Source: Neotamlana sedimentorum
Lineage (GTDB): Bacteria > Bacteroidota > Bacteroidia > Flavobacteriales > Flavobacteriaceae
Assembly (NCBI RefSeq): GCF_000943565.1
Contig: NZ_JTDW01000010.1
Span: forward strand, 62,001-126,000
Reading direction: 5' to 3'
DNA: 64,000 nt
Made by a program: the position numbers and the translations under genes. The notes beneath the pieces were generated by a model, which saw only the letters and a program-made list of their open reading frames with translations, searched no databases and was not told where the DNA came from. Each line of letters begins with the position of its first letter. Positions within the stretch are counted from its first letter, which is position 1. This document shows positions 56,333-64,000 of the stretch, one piece after another.

Positions 56333-57820
56333 ATGTCTACCATAAAATATGTAAAACACAACACCGCAAAAGTTTACAAAAACAGCACAGACAACAGTGT
56401 ACTACTAGAAGCCTTGTGGGGCGATCGTGTTGAAATTGTTGAAAACACCCCCATAAACGGACGTTATAAAGTACATGTGCGTTGGGCTAATTATGCTTAT
56501 ATAAAACCCGAAGATTTAGGCGACGAACCACTGCTAGAACTCTATTTTATTGATGTTGGCCAAGGCGATGGCGTTTTAATTGTAACTCCAGAACGCAAGC
56601 ATATTTTAGTAGATGGTGGCTATAAACGCTCCAAACAACCACATGGCAAAAGCGCAGCCGATTTTGTAGACTGGAAATTTAAAAAAGATTACCGCCAAAA
56701 TACCATCGAGCTCGATGCCATGATTTGCTCGCATTGTGATGCCGACCATTACGGCGGTTTATGGGATTTACTAAATCCTGAAGAACGCGAACAAAAGGAA
56801 CTCGACACAACAGCTACCCACGTAAATACATTTTATCATGCTGGTGTTTCTTGGTTTAAAACAGAAGAAAAATCGCGATTTCTCGGAAAAGAAGCCGATG
56901 GAAAATTACATGATTTACTCACCGGTAAAACATCAATTAAAAATGCCTTACGCCAAAATGCCGATTTAAAACTGCAAGGCGAATGGGCACAATTTTTAGA
57001 ATGCATTATCGCATCAAATTGTAAAGTAAAACGTTTAGCCTACAACCCAGAACAGCATTTTGATTATTTAGATGATTTTGAAGCCGACAAACCAACATCA
57101 ATAAAGGTTTTGGGACCAATTGAAACCACATATAATGGCAAACCCACGCTAAAAGATTTAGGATCGTACAGTAAAAACACCAATGGGAATTCGGTATTAC
57201 TACGTGTTGATTATGGCCGAACGAGAATTTTATTAACCGGCGATTTAAACAAGAAAAGTCAGCGATATATTTTAGAATCCTTATCCGGAAATTTGCTTGA
57301 ACTCGCAGCCGATGTTGTAAAATCTTGTCATCATGGTAGCGACGATTGCTCTTATGAGTTTCTTCAATATGTAAATGCGGCAGCCACCGTTATTTCGTCG
57401 GGCGACGACGAAATCCACGCGCATCCAAGACCAAATATTGTTGCGGCTTCGGGTGCCACAGGTTTTAAAAAAATTGAAAACGACGAAATGATAACTCCGC
57501 TTATTTACAGCACCGAAATATCCCGCAGTTATCGTATTGGCGATCCTTACGAAGTAAACTCAAATAATTACGAAACCGCAAATGGTGCTATCGATGTGGT
57601 TTTAACCAACGAAGCTAAAACCAATATTCGTTATAAGCACGGTAAATCTGGAGCGTTAAACCCTACCGATAAAGTAAAAACCATGAGCCGTTTAAAAGTG
57701 GTTGATGGCATTGTTTATGGTTTAGTAAACGTACGCACCGATGGAGAAAAAATTATTTGTGCCACACTAAATGAAGGCAAAAGTGAATGGGAATATAAAA
57801 CCTTTGCATCGCGGTTTTAA
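56333..57820 (+). CDS. ComEC-like metallo-beta-lactamase-fold protein with SH3-type N-terminus
   Basis: 495 residues, no signal peptide. Residues about 1-65 look like an SH3b domain (VYKNSTDNSVLLEALWGDRVEIV...YAYIKPEDLG). The MBL domain begins LYFIDVGQGDGVLIV and has the HCDADH metal motif near 132, with LLTGDLN near 305 and CHHGSDDCSYEFL near 340, as in the soluble MBL part of ComEC/Rec2. A C-terminal domain of about 90 residues follows. Without the ComEC channel it is probably a stand-alone nuclease or phosphodiesterase. The gene after it starts 42 bases downstream. Confidence 0.88.
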   Translation: MSTIKYVKHNTAKVYKNSTDNSVLLEALWGDRVEIVENTPINGRYKVHVRWANYAYIKPEDLGDEPLLELYFIDVGQGDGVLIVTPERKHILVDGGYKRSKQPHGKSAADFVDWKFKKDYRQNTIELDAMICSHCDADHYGGLWDLLNPEEREQKELDTTATHVNTFYHAGVSWFKTEEKSRFLGKEADGKLHDLLTGKTSIKNALRQNADLKLQGEWAQFLECIIASNCKVKRLAYNPEQHFDYLDDFEADKPTSIKVLGPIETTYNGKPTLKDLGSYSKNTNGNSVLLRVDYGRTRILLTGDLNKKSQRYILESLSGNLLELAADVVKSCHHGSDDCSYEFLQYVNAAATVISSGDDEIHAHPRPNIVAASGATGFKKIENDEMITPLIYSTEISRSYRIGDPYEVNSNNYETANGAIDVVLTNEAKTNIRYKHGKSGALNPTDKVKTMSRLKVVDGIVYGLVNVRTDGEKIICATLNEGKSEWEYKTFASRF

Positions 57821-57862
57821 AATAGCGTTAAATTATTAAAGTTGACAATAATTACTAACCTG

Positions 57863-59170
57863 ATGAAAACAAAACTCTATATAAAATATTTAATATTTAT
57901 TTTACTGAGCAGTTGTTCGAAACAATCTGAAGATAAATTTAATCATTGTAAAGACTTTCAAAACGAAAAAGCAGAACTAATTGCTCTGGGTTCTTATCCT
58001 AATTACTACTACAACCTTGCTAATGAATTAAATAACGCTGGCCGAATCAATTTAGCAATTGAAGCATACATAAATTGTATTAAAACTAGTAATTCTCAAA
58101 CATTTGTTGAAGATGCCATGTACAATGTTTCAATACTCTATTTTGAAACCAACCAAGATTCAAGGGCATACACACTTATGGATTCGTTAATAATCAGAAA
58201 GTACACTTGGTTAAATTGGTATAAAACCGCTAAACATCCGTTTTTTAAGCAACCCAACTATCTTTCTAGATTAGAAAAAATAGACAGCATTAATGCGTTA
58301 ATAAACAATCCTATAAATTGTAATTTTCACTATCAAGATGTTTCCAACTTTATAACCGCATTTAAAAAAAGCCAAACTAATTGGAATAACGCCCCTTCAT
58401 ATTTTTATAACGATTACTTCTCGAAAGCATCAAAAGCATTATATTTCTATCAAAAATTTAAAATCCAATCATCATCTCATCAATTTGCTTATCGCATTGA
58501 AGATAAAGAAGCGTATTTCCAATCTATAATTCCGAATTTAACAAAACTCAACACACAAGAAAAAGTAATTAGAAATCATTTAAACGAATTTAAAAAATTG
58601 TACCCAAATGCCATTTTTCCCGACATATATTATGTTGTTGGTTGTTTTAATGCCGGTGGTACATCCAGTCCTTTTGGATTAATAATAGGAGCTGAAATGC
58701 ACACTAAAACGGAAGCTTCCAATTTAACAAATTTCAATAATTGGGAAAAAAAGGTAGTTCGAGATTTTTCTAATTTGCCATTAATCACTTTACACGAATT
58801 AGTTCATATTCAGCAAAATAATAACTATAATAACTTATTAGGCAATGCTATTTATGAAGGAGCTGCAGATTTTATTAGCACTTTAGTATGTGGTTCGCAC
58901 ATTAATGAACATGTACACGATTGGGCAAATAAAAATGAAAACGAAGTCTGGCATGCATTTAAAAAAGAAATGTACGGAGAAAATACACAAAATTGGATTG
59001 GAAATGCAGATAGAGCCAAAGGTAAACCAGCCGATTTAGGTTACTATGTTGGTTTTAAAATTTGCGAAAGCTATTACAACAACCAAACAGATAAAAAGAA
59101 AGCTATTAAAGAGATATTATCCATCACTAATTGGAATGAATTTTATTTAAAAAGCAGGTATATGAAATAA
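57863..59170 (+). CDS. Gluzincin-like peptidase lipoprotein
   Basis: I start at ATG 57863 (MKTKLYIKYLIF, 435 residues) rather than at TTG 57842, because the signal peptide begins there and ends with lipobox LLSSC. Residues about 40-110 look like two TPR helices. HELVHIQQ near residue 312 is an HExxH zinc motif and YEGAADF about 24 residues later supplies the third ligand Glu, so a gluzincin fold similar to DUF2268-type proteases is likely. Substrate unknown. Follows the MBL gene on the same strand. Confidence 0.8.
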   Translation: MKTKLYIKYLIFILLSSCSKQSEDKFNHCKDFQNEKAELIALGSYPNYYYNLANELNNAGRINLAIEAYINCIKTSNSQTFVEDAMYNVSILYFETNQDSRAYTLMDSLIIRKYTWLNWYKTAKHPFFKQPNYLSRLEKIDSINALINNPINCNFHYQDVSNFITAFKKSQTNWNNAPSYFYNDYFSKASKALYFYQKFKIQSSSHQFAYRIEDKEAYFQSIIPNLTKLNTQEKVIRNHLNEFKKLYPNAIFPDIYYVVGCFNAGGTSSPFGLIIGAEMHTKTEASNLTNFNNWEKKVVRDFSNLPLITLHELVHIQQNNNYNNLLGNAIYEGAADFISTLVCGSHINEHVHDWANKNENEVWHAFKKEMYGENTQNWIGNADRAKGKPADLGYYVGFKICESYYNNQTDKKKAIKEILSITNWNEFYLKSRYMK

Positions 59171-59282
59171 AGCGTATAAGTGAAATGATCACAAAACTTA
59201 AACCAGTTAAACTTTTAAAAGCTAACGACAAGAGATAATTAACAAATATCTCAAGGGAGCAGAAATAAATGTACCTAATATT

Positions 59283-59873
59283 ATGAAAACAATATCTCTA
59301 ATTTTAATTTTTATTTTAAATACAATCACTTATTCTCAAAATAAAAACTATGTAAATGATTTTGGAAACCCCCTTACAAAAACTGAATTTCTAAAAATAA
59401 AAAAAGAAGGTGGTACAGTTATTAGACTGAAAAACAATATATATTATAAAAAAGGTATTATCCCAGTCGAATATAATGGACAAATATCTGATTCTCTTAA
59501 GTTTGAAATTATAAAATTTTTGGAATCAAATGCCAACTTTAAAATAAAAAAAACTGATAAAATAATTATAGATTATGCCATTGACCATAAATGCAATATA
59601 ATTAACAATATTAATTTCAATCACTATATTAAAACTATTGAAGAAAAGAAAGATATATCATTATTTATTATAATAGACAACTACGATGATAACGCGAAAG
59701 ACCAAATTGTAGACAATTCGGATTTAATAAAAAATAATTTTTTCAAATATATTAACTGGAATTTAGATAATGAATACAGATGTGGCGGAGTTCTTTTAAT
59801 TTATCCTAACAATTCGTTTTTAAGAATTTATGGTGAATACAACCTGATGGATATATTTGAAAGAATAAAGTAA
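59283..59873 (+). CDS. Exported protein of unknown function
   Basis: 196 residues, signal peptide ending near TYSQ. The mature part is rich in Lys, Ile and Asn, with alternating strands and helices (IIIDYAIDHKCNIINN; DISLFIIIDNYDD; GGVLLIYPNNSFLRIYGEY). No family recognised. Its codons are even more AT-rich than those of its neighbours, which fits recent arrival. A motif shared with the region after 61770 follows its stop codon (59937-59990). Confidence 0.65.
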   Translation: MKTISLILIFILNTITYSQNKNYVNDFGNPLTKTEFLKIKKEGGTVIRLKNNIYYKKGIIPVEYNGQISDSLKFEIIKFLESNANFKIKKTDKIIIDYAIDHKCNIINNINFNHYIKTIEEKKDISLFIIIDNYDDNAKDQIVDNSDLIKNNFFKYINWNLDNEYRCGGVLLIYPNNSFLRIYGEYNLMDIFERIK

Positions 59874-59936
59874 CTTTGCTAAATGAACTAAATGATGCAA
59901 TTTTCCGCATAAAATCATGTTAAGCACCATAAATTA

Positions 59937-59990
59937 AATAAACTTAGCTTTTTCACCACCTACCACAATAACACTACCTACTTTTCCAAC
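59937..59990 (+). repeat. 3' motif copy 1 (AATAAACTTAGC type)
   Basis: Begins AATAAACTTAGC and continues TTTTTCACCACCTA, ACAATA, CTTTTCCAA. A related copy lies at 61908-61954. It precedes the 91-base module at 60024 by about 35 bases. Confidence 0.5.
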
Positions 59991-60023
59991 CGCGATTTTA
60001 AATTATTTTTAAAACTACAAAAA

Positions 60024-60116
60024 CTCTAAAAATCAGTACATTTACGTATTGAGTATTCAATATAAAAAACAAAACTTATTAATTGGTTTGTAGAAGTCTT
60101 TAATATAGATTTTGTA
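60024..60116 (+). repeat. Dispersed 90-base module, copy A (diverged)
   Basis: Aligned with copies at 61076 and 63803: CTAAAAATCAGTACAT, TACGTATT, TTCAATATAAAAAA, AAACTTA, AATTG-TTTG and AGAAGTC are kept. Core TTACGTAT at 60042-60049 lies 132-139 bases before the start codon of the deaminase-fold gene. Less similar to the other two copies than they are to each other. Confidence 0.75.
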
Positions 60117-60180
60117 TCGTTAAAGTTGGCAGTAATTTGGGTAAATCATTATCATAAAAAAACTTAAAAAATAAACTTTC

Positions 60181-60975
60181 ATGAAAAAAACATATTTCTT
60201 AATTAGCATTTTTATTTTATCGATATGCTTTTTTTCATGTGCAATAAAACAGCCTAATTCTAAATTAATTCTTGAAAAATGTGAATGTACTCTCGATTCT
60301 GCTTCTGTTGATTCGGTTTCGTTCGAACAACAAGAACTTGACTATTTTTATTCCTTAATGGCTTATGCCGTAGTTCATAAAGATTGGCAAGTTAACGCTC
60401 TTGAAGGTAGAGGATACAACATTGGTTCGGTGTTAGTAGATAGCGATAAATATGTTGTTGACTGGGCGAGAAATTCCGTAAATATTAAAATGAATGCAAC
60501 CCAACATGGAGAAGTACGAGTAATGCAATCGTATTTAGACAGTGTTCAAACCTATTCTTTAAAAGGCTTTTCAATATATACAACTTTAGAGCCATGTGCC
60601 ATGTGTTCTGGTATGATGAAATTAACTAGCATAAATAGAACTGTTTATGGTCAAACAGATCCCGACTACGGAAAAGCATTGCAAAGACTCCAATTAAAAT
60701 CAGACTCATGTTGCAGCGGCGGTTATTCTCCATATCCGCGACCTGTAATTTCAGACAAATCGGCTGACCCGATTTCAGCAGAAATAGATTCAGCTTACGC
60801 AAACTACAAAGGAAAATATTTAGTTGATTTTTTAGCAACATCAGAAGCTGAAAAATTATTTAGGAAAGCATCAAGCATGTTTCAACTTTATAAAAAAGCA
60901 AAGTACGCAGAAAATCAAAAGTATATAGACAGTGCTCATGAACTTTATAATTTGGTAGATGGATCTATTAAGTAG
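60181..60975 (+). CDS. Lipoprotein with cytidine-deaminase fold
   Basis: 264 residues. Lipobox CFFSC (Cys20). The deaminase domain spans about 55-175: zinc-binding HGE (His109, catalytic Glu111) and LEPCAMC (Cys139, Cys142) with the following helix SGMMKLTSINRTVYG as in tRNA adenosine/guanine deaminases. The residue between His and Glu is Gly, where Ala, Val or Cys is usual. The tail (190-264) is helical. Related enzymes are cytoplasmic; an export signal here is unusual and implies a periplasmic or surface substrate. Preceded by repeat module copy A. Confidence 0.85.
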   Translation: MKKTYFLISIFILSICFFSCAIKQPNSKLILEKCECTLDSASVDSVSFEQQELDYFYSLMAYAVVHKDWQVNALEGRGYNIGSVLVDSDKYVVDWARNSVNIKMNATQHGEVRVMQSYLDSVQTYSLKGFSIYTTLEPCAMCSGMMKLTSINRTVYGQTDPDYGKALQRLQLKSDSCCSGGYSPYPRPVISDKSADPISAEIDSAYANYKGKYLVDFLATSEAEKLFRKASSMFQLYKKAKYAENQKYIDSAHELYNLVDGSIK

Positions 60976-61075
60976 AAAATAAAATTATTGTAGATTTTCT
61001 ATTCGGTTGGTATTTTCTAAATGAGGTGTAATACTTACAACTAATCTTATACAAAACCAACATGCACCACAAACC

Positions 61076-61166
61076 CCCTAAAAATCAGTACATATACGTA
61101 TTTGTTTTTCAATATAAAAAATAGAACTTACCAATTGTTTGGCAGAAGTCATTAAAACGAACTTAT
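61076..61166 (+). repeat. Dispersed 90-base module, copy B
   Basis: Almost identical to the copy at 63803 over about 91 bases (CCCTAAAAATCAGTACAT at the left, AAAACGAACTT at the right). Core ATACGTAT at 61094-61101, 157-164 bases before the RidA-like start codon. Confidence 0.85.
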
Positions 61167-61257
61167 CATAAAATTGTACGTTATACTAAAAACGTCATTT
61201 CGCAATAAACGGGATAGCCAAAAAACCGACCAACGTAGGCACTAAACAATTAGAATA

Positions 61258-61770
61258 ATGAAAAAAACAACCAACCAACTTACCTTACTTGTAACAATTT
61301 TTACATTATTTTTTGGATTACAGAGTTGTGAACAAAAAGAAGCAACAAAAGAAGTTGAAAAAGAAGTAATTATTGAATCTGAAAAGCCTGAATATTTTCT
61401 GCTAAGACCAGAAGTAGAAAAAGCTTACGGATATTCACACGCTGTGAAAATTGGAAATAATATTAAAATTTCTGGTGCTGTTAGTATGGACGATGAAGGC
61501 AATCCAACAGCAATTGGAGATTTAGGGCAACAAATGAAAAATTGCTATGCCGATTTGGAAAAAATACTAAAACACTACGGTTGCACATTTGATGATGTTA
61601 TAAAAGAAGACATTTTTACAACCAATATGCCATTGTTTCTTGAAAACGCCGCTTACAGAGCTGAAATATATAACAAGCAATTTCCTACTGGTTCGTGGCT
61701 TGGTGTAAAAGAATTGGCTATACCCGAATTTATGATTGAAATCGAGTTAGAAGTTTATAAACCGGAATAA
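61258..61770 (+). CDS. RidA/YjgF family lipoprotein lacking the imine-binding Arg
   Basis: 170 residues. Lipobox LQSC (Cys24), then a charged linker EQKEATKEVEKEV, and the RidA domain at about 50-168: GYSHAVKIGNNIKISGAV, MKNCYADLEKILKHYGCTFDDVIK (in part), FPTGSWLGVKEL and MIEIELEVY. In E. coli RidA the Arg that holds the imine carboxylate stands in FPARS; here the same place reads FPTGS (Gly145), so classical 2-aminoacrylate deaminase activity is doubtful. Acidic residues after the lipid Cys may favour surface exposure. Preceded by module copy B. Confidence 0.88.
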   Translation: MKKTTNQLTLLVTIFTLFFGLQSCEQKEATKEVEKEVIIESEKPEYFLLRPEVEKAYGYSHAVKIGNNIKISGAVSMDDEGNPTAIGDLGQQMKNCYADLEKILKHYGCTFDDVIKEDIFTTNMPLFLENAAYRAEIYNKQFPTGSWLGVKELAIPEFMIEIELEVYKPE

Positions 61771-61811
61771 GCACAAACCCTCAACACCGCATATATTTTA
61801 TTGCTTGTTCT

Positions 61812-61954
61812 CGCCAAATTATAATAATCTTAACCGATTTTTAGTTTGGCGTATTCTTGCAAAATTAGTAGCTTAATTGCACACCTAGACACAATAACCT
61901 GCAACAAAATAAACTTAGCCTTTTTACTATCTAATACAATACATCCTTTGCCAA
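61812..61954 (+). repeat. Structured non-coding region with 3' motif copy 2
   Basis: Inverted arms CGCCAAA (61812-61818) and TTTGGCG (61845-61851) enclose 26 bases. AATAAACTTAGC at 61908-61919 begins the second copy of the motif at 59937. The stretch fills most of the gap after the RidA-like gene and has no coding frame. Confidence 0.45.
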
Positions 61955-62033
61955 ACAATATACTAGCTTAATATTATTTTTTTTAATAACAAAAACCTAA
62001 ATATTGATCTTTGTTTTCAATTAAATAATTTAA

Positions 62034-62690
62034 CTACAATAGTACATTAAATAAAATTTGTTTAATAATCATACCACATATAATGATAATATATGGTATA
62101 AAATTCCGTCCATATTTTTTATCTAAAACTATCAACCCCGTAAAGAGTAAATAGATAAATATAAATTTAATATTATTTATAGTTCGTGGATGCAAATCAA
62201 ATATATAAGGTCCTATTCTACCAAATATTGGGCCAATAAACACCGCAGCTGTTCCAATTATATATCGCATATGTTTAGGTGTATCCTTTTTGTGATAAAT
62301 AGCTAATACATAAAAAAGAATTAATAAAACAGCATCTGAAATTGGAAGATACGCAAGCATAGCGTGGTCGGCTTGTAGTATTCTAAATATAGGATGAATA
62401 AAGGAAAGTATTAGTATCGGGAAAAGAAAATAAGAAACCTTGCCTATAATTTTGTGACTTTTATATTTTCTAAATCGTATTAATAACGGTTGAATGATAA
62501 ATAACAAAATCCATAATGAAGCGAAAAAAACATGAATATGATCGAATATGGATATTTTACTATGAGATAATGCAGATGTGTTTTCGTTAAAATCTGGAAA
62601 TTGACCAAAATAAGTTTTGTAAAACGCAAGTATAACTAAAGGAACCAAAATTAACATGATATAGCCAATATTCTTATATGCTTTTTCCAT
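62034..62690 (-). CDS. Integral membrane protein, family not recognised
   Basis: 218 residues with seven hydrophobic segments (about 9-26, 48-70, 82-104, 110-130, 142-162, 170-190, 195-215). The motif FDHIHVFFASLW and HAMLAYLPISDAVLL carry histidines inside or near membranes, and the layout resembles DUF2306-like or heme-type membrane proteins, but no family can be fixed. Encoded on the same strand as and 109 bases downstream of the AraC regulator, which may control it. Confidence 0.65.
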   Translation of the reverse strand: MEKAYKNIGYIMLILVPLVILAFYKTYFGQFPDFNENTSALSHSKISIFDHIHVFFASLWILLFIIQPLLIRFRKYKSHKIIGKVSYFLFPILILSFIHPIFRILQADHAMLAYLPISDAVLLILFYVLAIYHKKDTPKHMRYIIGTAAVFIGPIFGRIGPYIFDLHPRTINNIKFIFIYLLFTGLIVLDKKYGRNFIPYIIIICGMIIKQILFNVLL

Positions 62691-62799
62691 CTGTATTTAA
62701 AGTTTAGAGTTTAGCCTAATATTCATTCACACAAATGTATTGTAATTCAATAACTTAAACTTTTCTTAAAAGCTCAATATTTTTTCTCTAAAGAAAATA

Positions 62800-63672
62800 T
62801 TAAGAAGACAGACCGTATTTTCTATACTGTTGAGGAGAGACCTTGAATTTTTCTTTAAAAATTCTACTAAAATGAGACAGATTTTTAAACCCAGAATTAA
62901 ATACAATATCAGAGATGCTTTGCTTAGTTGTAATCAAAAGTTTAGCTGCATAATTAAGACGCTTGTTTGTGAGCCATTTTCCCGGACTGGTATTATAATA
63001 TTTGACAAAATCTCTTTTAAAAGCAGAAAGACTTCTACTTGAAATTCGGGCAAATTCATTTAAAGTTAAACAATACATATAGTTTTTTTCCATGATCTGC
63101 CATATTGGAGGTTTTATTTCATCATTTAGGTGTAAAATATATGCAAGTAATTGCTTGTTTAATGGATTCGATAAAATATTTAAAAACAGCTCTTTAAATT
63201 TTAGTTCAAGCAATTGTTCTGTTGGTGGTATTGTTTGTTTAAAATATGGAATTAAACTATAAAAATACGTTTTTGTCACCTCGTTTAATTCTATTTTAAT
63301 AAGCATATCACTAGTTAATGTAGGGAGATTTTCAATTGGTAAACTATCCATATATTCGTTCGCAAATTGAATTAAAAATTCATCAGGAATATGAAAAGCA
63401 AGTACGTTCCAACTCTGGGCATCTGGTAACTCTTGTACATAGGCCGATTTACGCTGAAAATAAGAAGTTTGTGGTGTTACTTTCCAAGACTTTCCGCTCT
63501 GATGTAAAATGCGTTCACCCTCCAACGAAAAAGCTATAAGGTTATAATGGTTGTATAAATTCACTAACCTGTCTATTTGTGGGCACTTATAATATACAAA
63601 AAGCAAATCTCTTACCGAAAGTTGTTTAAAAATATTAGGGTTTGCTAATCCTTCATCATAAGTGTTAATCAT
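62800..63672 (-). CDS. AraC family transcriptional regulator
   Basis: 290 residues. N-terminal part of about 180 residues is a cupin-like sensing domain (SFQRKSAYVQELPDAQSWNVLAF region). C-terminal two helix-turn-helix units: LTLNEFARISSRSLSAFKRDF and AAKLLITTKQSISDIVFNSGFKNLSHFSRIFKEKF (in parts), ending SPQQYRKY. Effector unknown. Together with the gene at 62034 it forms a minus-strand pair set between plus-strand genes that carry repeat modules. Confidence 0.93.
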   Translation of the reverse strand: MINTYDEGLANPNIFKQLSVRDLLFVYYKCPQIDRLVNLYNHYNLIAFSLEGERILHQSGKSWKVTPQTSYFQRKSAYVQELPDAQSWNVLAFHIPDEFLIQFANEYMDSLPIENLPTLTSDMLIKIELNEVTKTYFYSLIPYFKQTIPPTEQLLELKFKELFLNILSNPLNKQLLAYILHLNDEIKPPIWQIMEKNYMYCLTLNEFARISSRSLSAFKRDFVKYYNTSPGKWLTNKRLNYAAKLLITTKQSISDIVFNSGFKNLSHFSRIFKEKFKVSPQQYRKYGLSS

Positions 63673-63802
63673 AGGCCGCTTTATAGAATAATTAAGAACA
63701 ATTCATAAAATTTAATATGAGTTGCAACAAAACACTTAAAAGTAACTCATTTAAAGCAAAAAAACTAACAATTAGACACTTACAGTTTAAATTACAAAAA
63801 TA

Positions 63803-63894
63803 CCCTAAAAATCAGTACATATACGTATTTGTTATTCAATATAAAAAATAGAACTTACCAATTGTTTGGCATAAGACTTTAAAACGAACTTTAT
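63803..63894 (+). repeat. Dispersed 90-base module, copy C
   Basis: Nearly identical to copy B. Core ATACGTAT at 63821-63828, 122-129 bases before the start codon at 63950. It lies between the divergent AraC gene and the gene cut by the window end, so it faces the plus-strand gene as the other copies do. Confidence 0.85.
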
Positions 63895-63949
63895 ATTACT
63901 AAAGTCACCTTTCATTATGCTCTTTATAATTTGATAAAATAATATTCTT

Positions 63950-64000
63950 ATGAAAATTAGTATGCCTATTGACCCCAATAAAAGAATCGAAATTATAGAT
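63950..64000 (+). CDS. Start of a gene cut by the window end
   Basis: ATG at 63950 opens a frame of 17 codons (MKISMPIDPNKRIEIID) to the edge. It is placed like the two other genes behind a module copy. Nothing about function can be said. Confidence 0.45.
   Translation, partial: MKISMPIDPNKRIEIID

Noticed and set aside
57842-57862. TTG start for the gluzincin-like lipoprotein.
   Set aside because: It would place seven residues before a normal lipoprotein signal; ATG 57863 gives a proper signal.
60024-63894. Integron attC sites between gene cassettes.
   Set aside because: The modules lack a clear RYYYAAC/GTTRRRY pair, lie upstream at a set distance from starts, and no integrase is in the window. 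The CGCCAAA/TTTGGCG arms at 61812-61851 also do not fit the attC consensus.

Overview
The window is AT-rich DNA from a member of the Bacteroidota, almost certainly a marine-type Flavobacteriaceae. The evidence is the C-terminal type B sorting domains of the type IX secretion system (T9SS), a SusC/SusD pair under an ECF sigma/FecR pair, LytTR signalling, the zinc-reduced flavobacterial form of DnaJ, and promoters of the Bacteroidota type (TTG, about 20 bases, TAnnTTTG). No rRNA, CRISPR array, prophage or insertion sequence was seen. One tRNA gene (Arg, anticodon TCT) is present.

Layout. 1-13.5 kb: four consecutive large secreted adhesin-like proteins, the first cut by the window edge, all ending in nearly the same T9SS type B sorting domain. 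Their N-terminal heads are a probable propeller end, choice-of-anchor L (twice) and an IgGFc-binding-like domain, followed by tandem modules of about 95 residues. 13.5-20.4 kb: housekeeping and small genes (uvrB, a TerB-like helical protein, a one-copy DUF1456 protein, sucC, lysA, a fatty-acid-hydroxylase-type membrane enzyme). 20.6-26.8 kb: a TPR histidine kinase with a LytTR regulator, then a short-chain epimerase-like protein, a double NTF2-like protein and an acyltransferase-like membrane protein. 26.8-37.1 kb, minus strand: DinB-like protein plus M28 peptidase; a tight six-gene run of ABC exporter, MscS channel, DUF6268 barrel, sigma-54-type response regulator and PPK2; then grpE-dnaJ. 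A candidate small RNA lies between dnaJ and the ABC genes.

38.2-53.0 kb, minus strand, is a nutrient acquisition locus: ECF sigma, FecR anti-sigma, SusC with an STN signalling domain, SusD, an exported M19 dipeptidase homologue that has lost part of its metal site, two exported amidohydrolases with an FG-GAP protein between them, and a DASS-type anion transporter. The likely substrate is a peptide or another amide- or lactam-type compound. Perfect hairpins sit at two gene junctions of this run and may set the high SusCD level.

53.4-59.9 kb holds mostly exported or lipid-anchored proteins (a metzincin, a beta-helix protein, a ComEC-like metallo-beta-lactamase-fold protein, a gluzincin-like lipoprotein and an unknown). 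59.9-64 kb is the most unusual part: single short genes, including a lipoprotein cytidine-deaminase-fold protein and a lipoprotein RidA homologue. Each is preceded by the same roughly 90-base non-coding module, with a palindromic ATACGTAT core about 120-165 bases from the start codon. A third full copy precedes the gene cut by the right edge, and a reduced copy may precede the TPR kinase. This looks like a dispersed regulatory or cassette-type element and is my best candidate for something undescribed.
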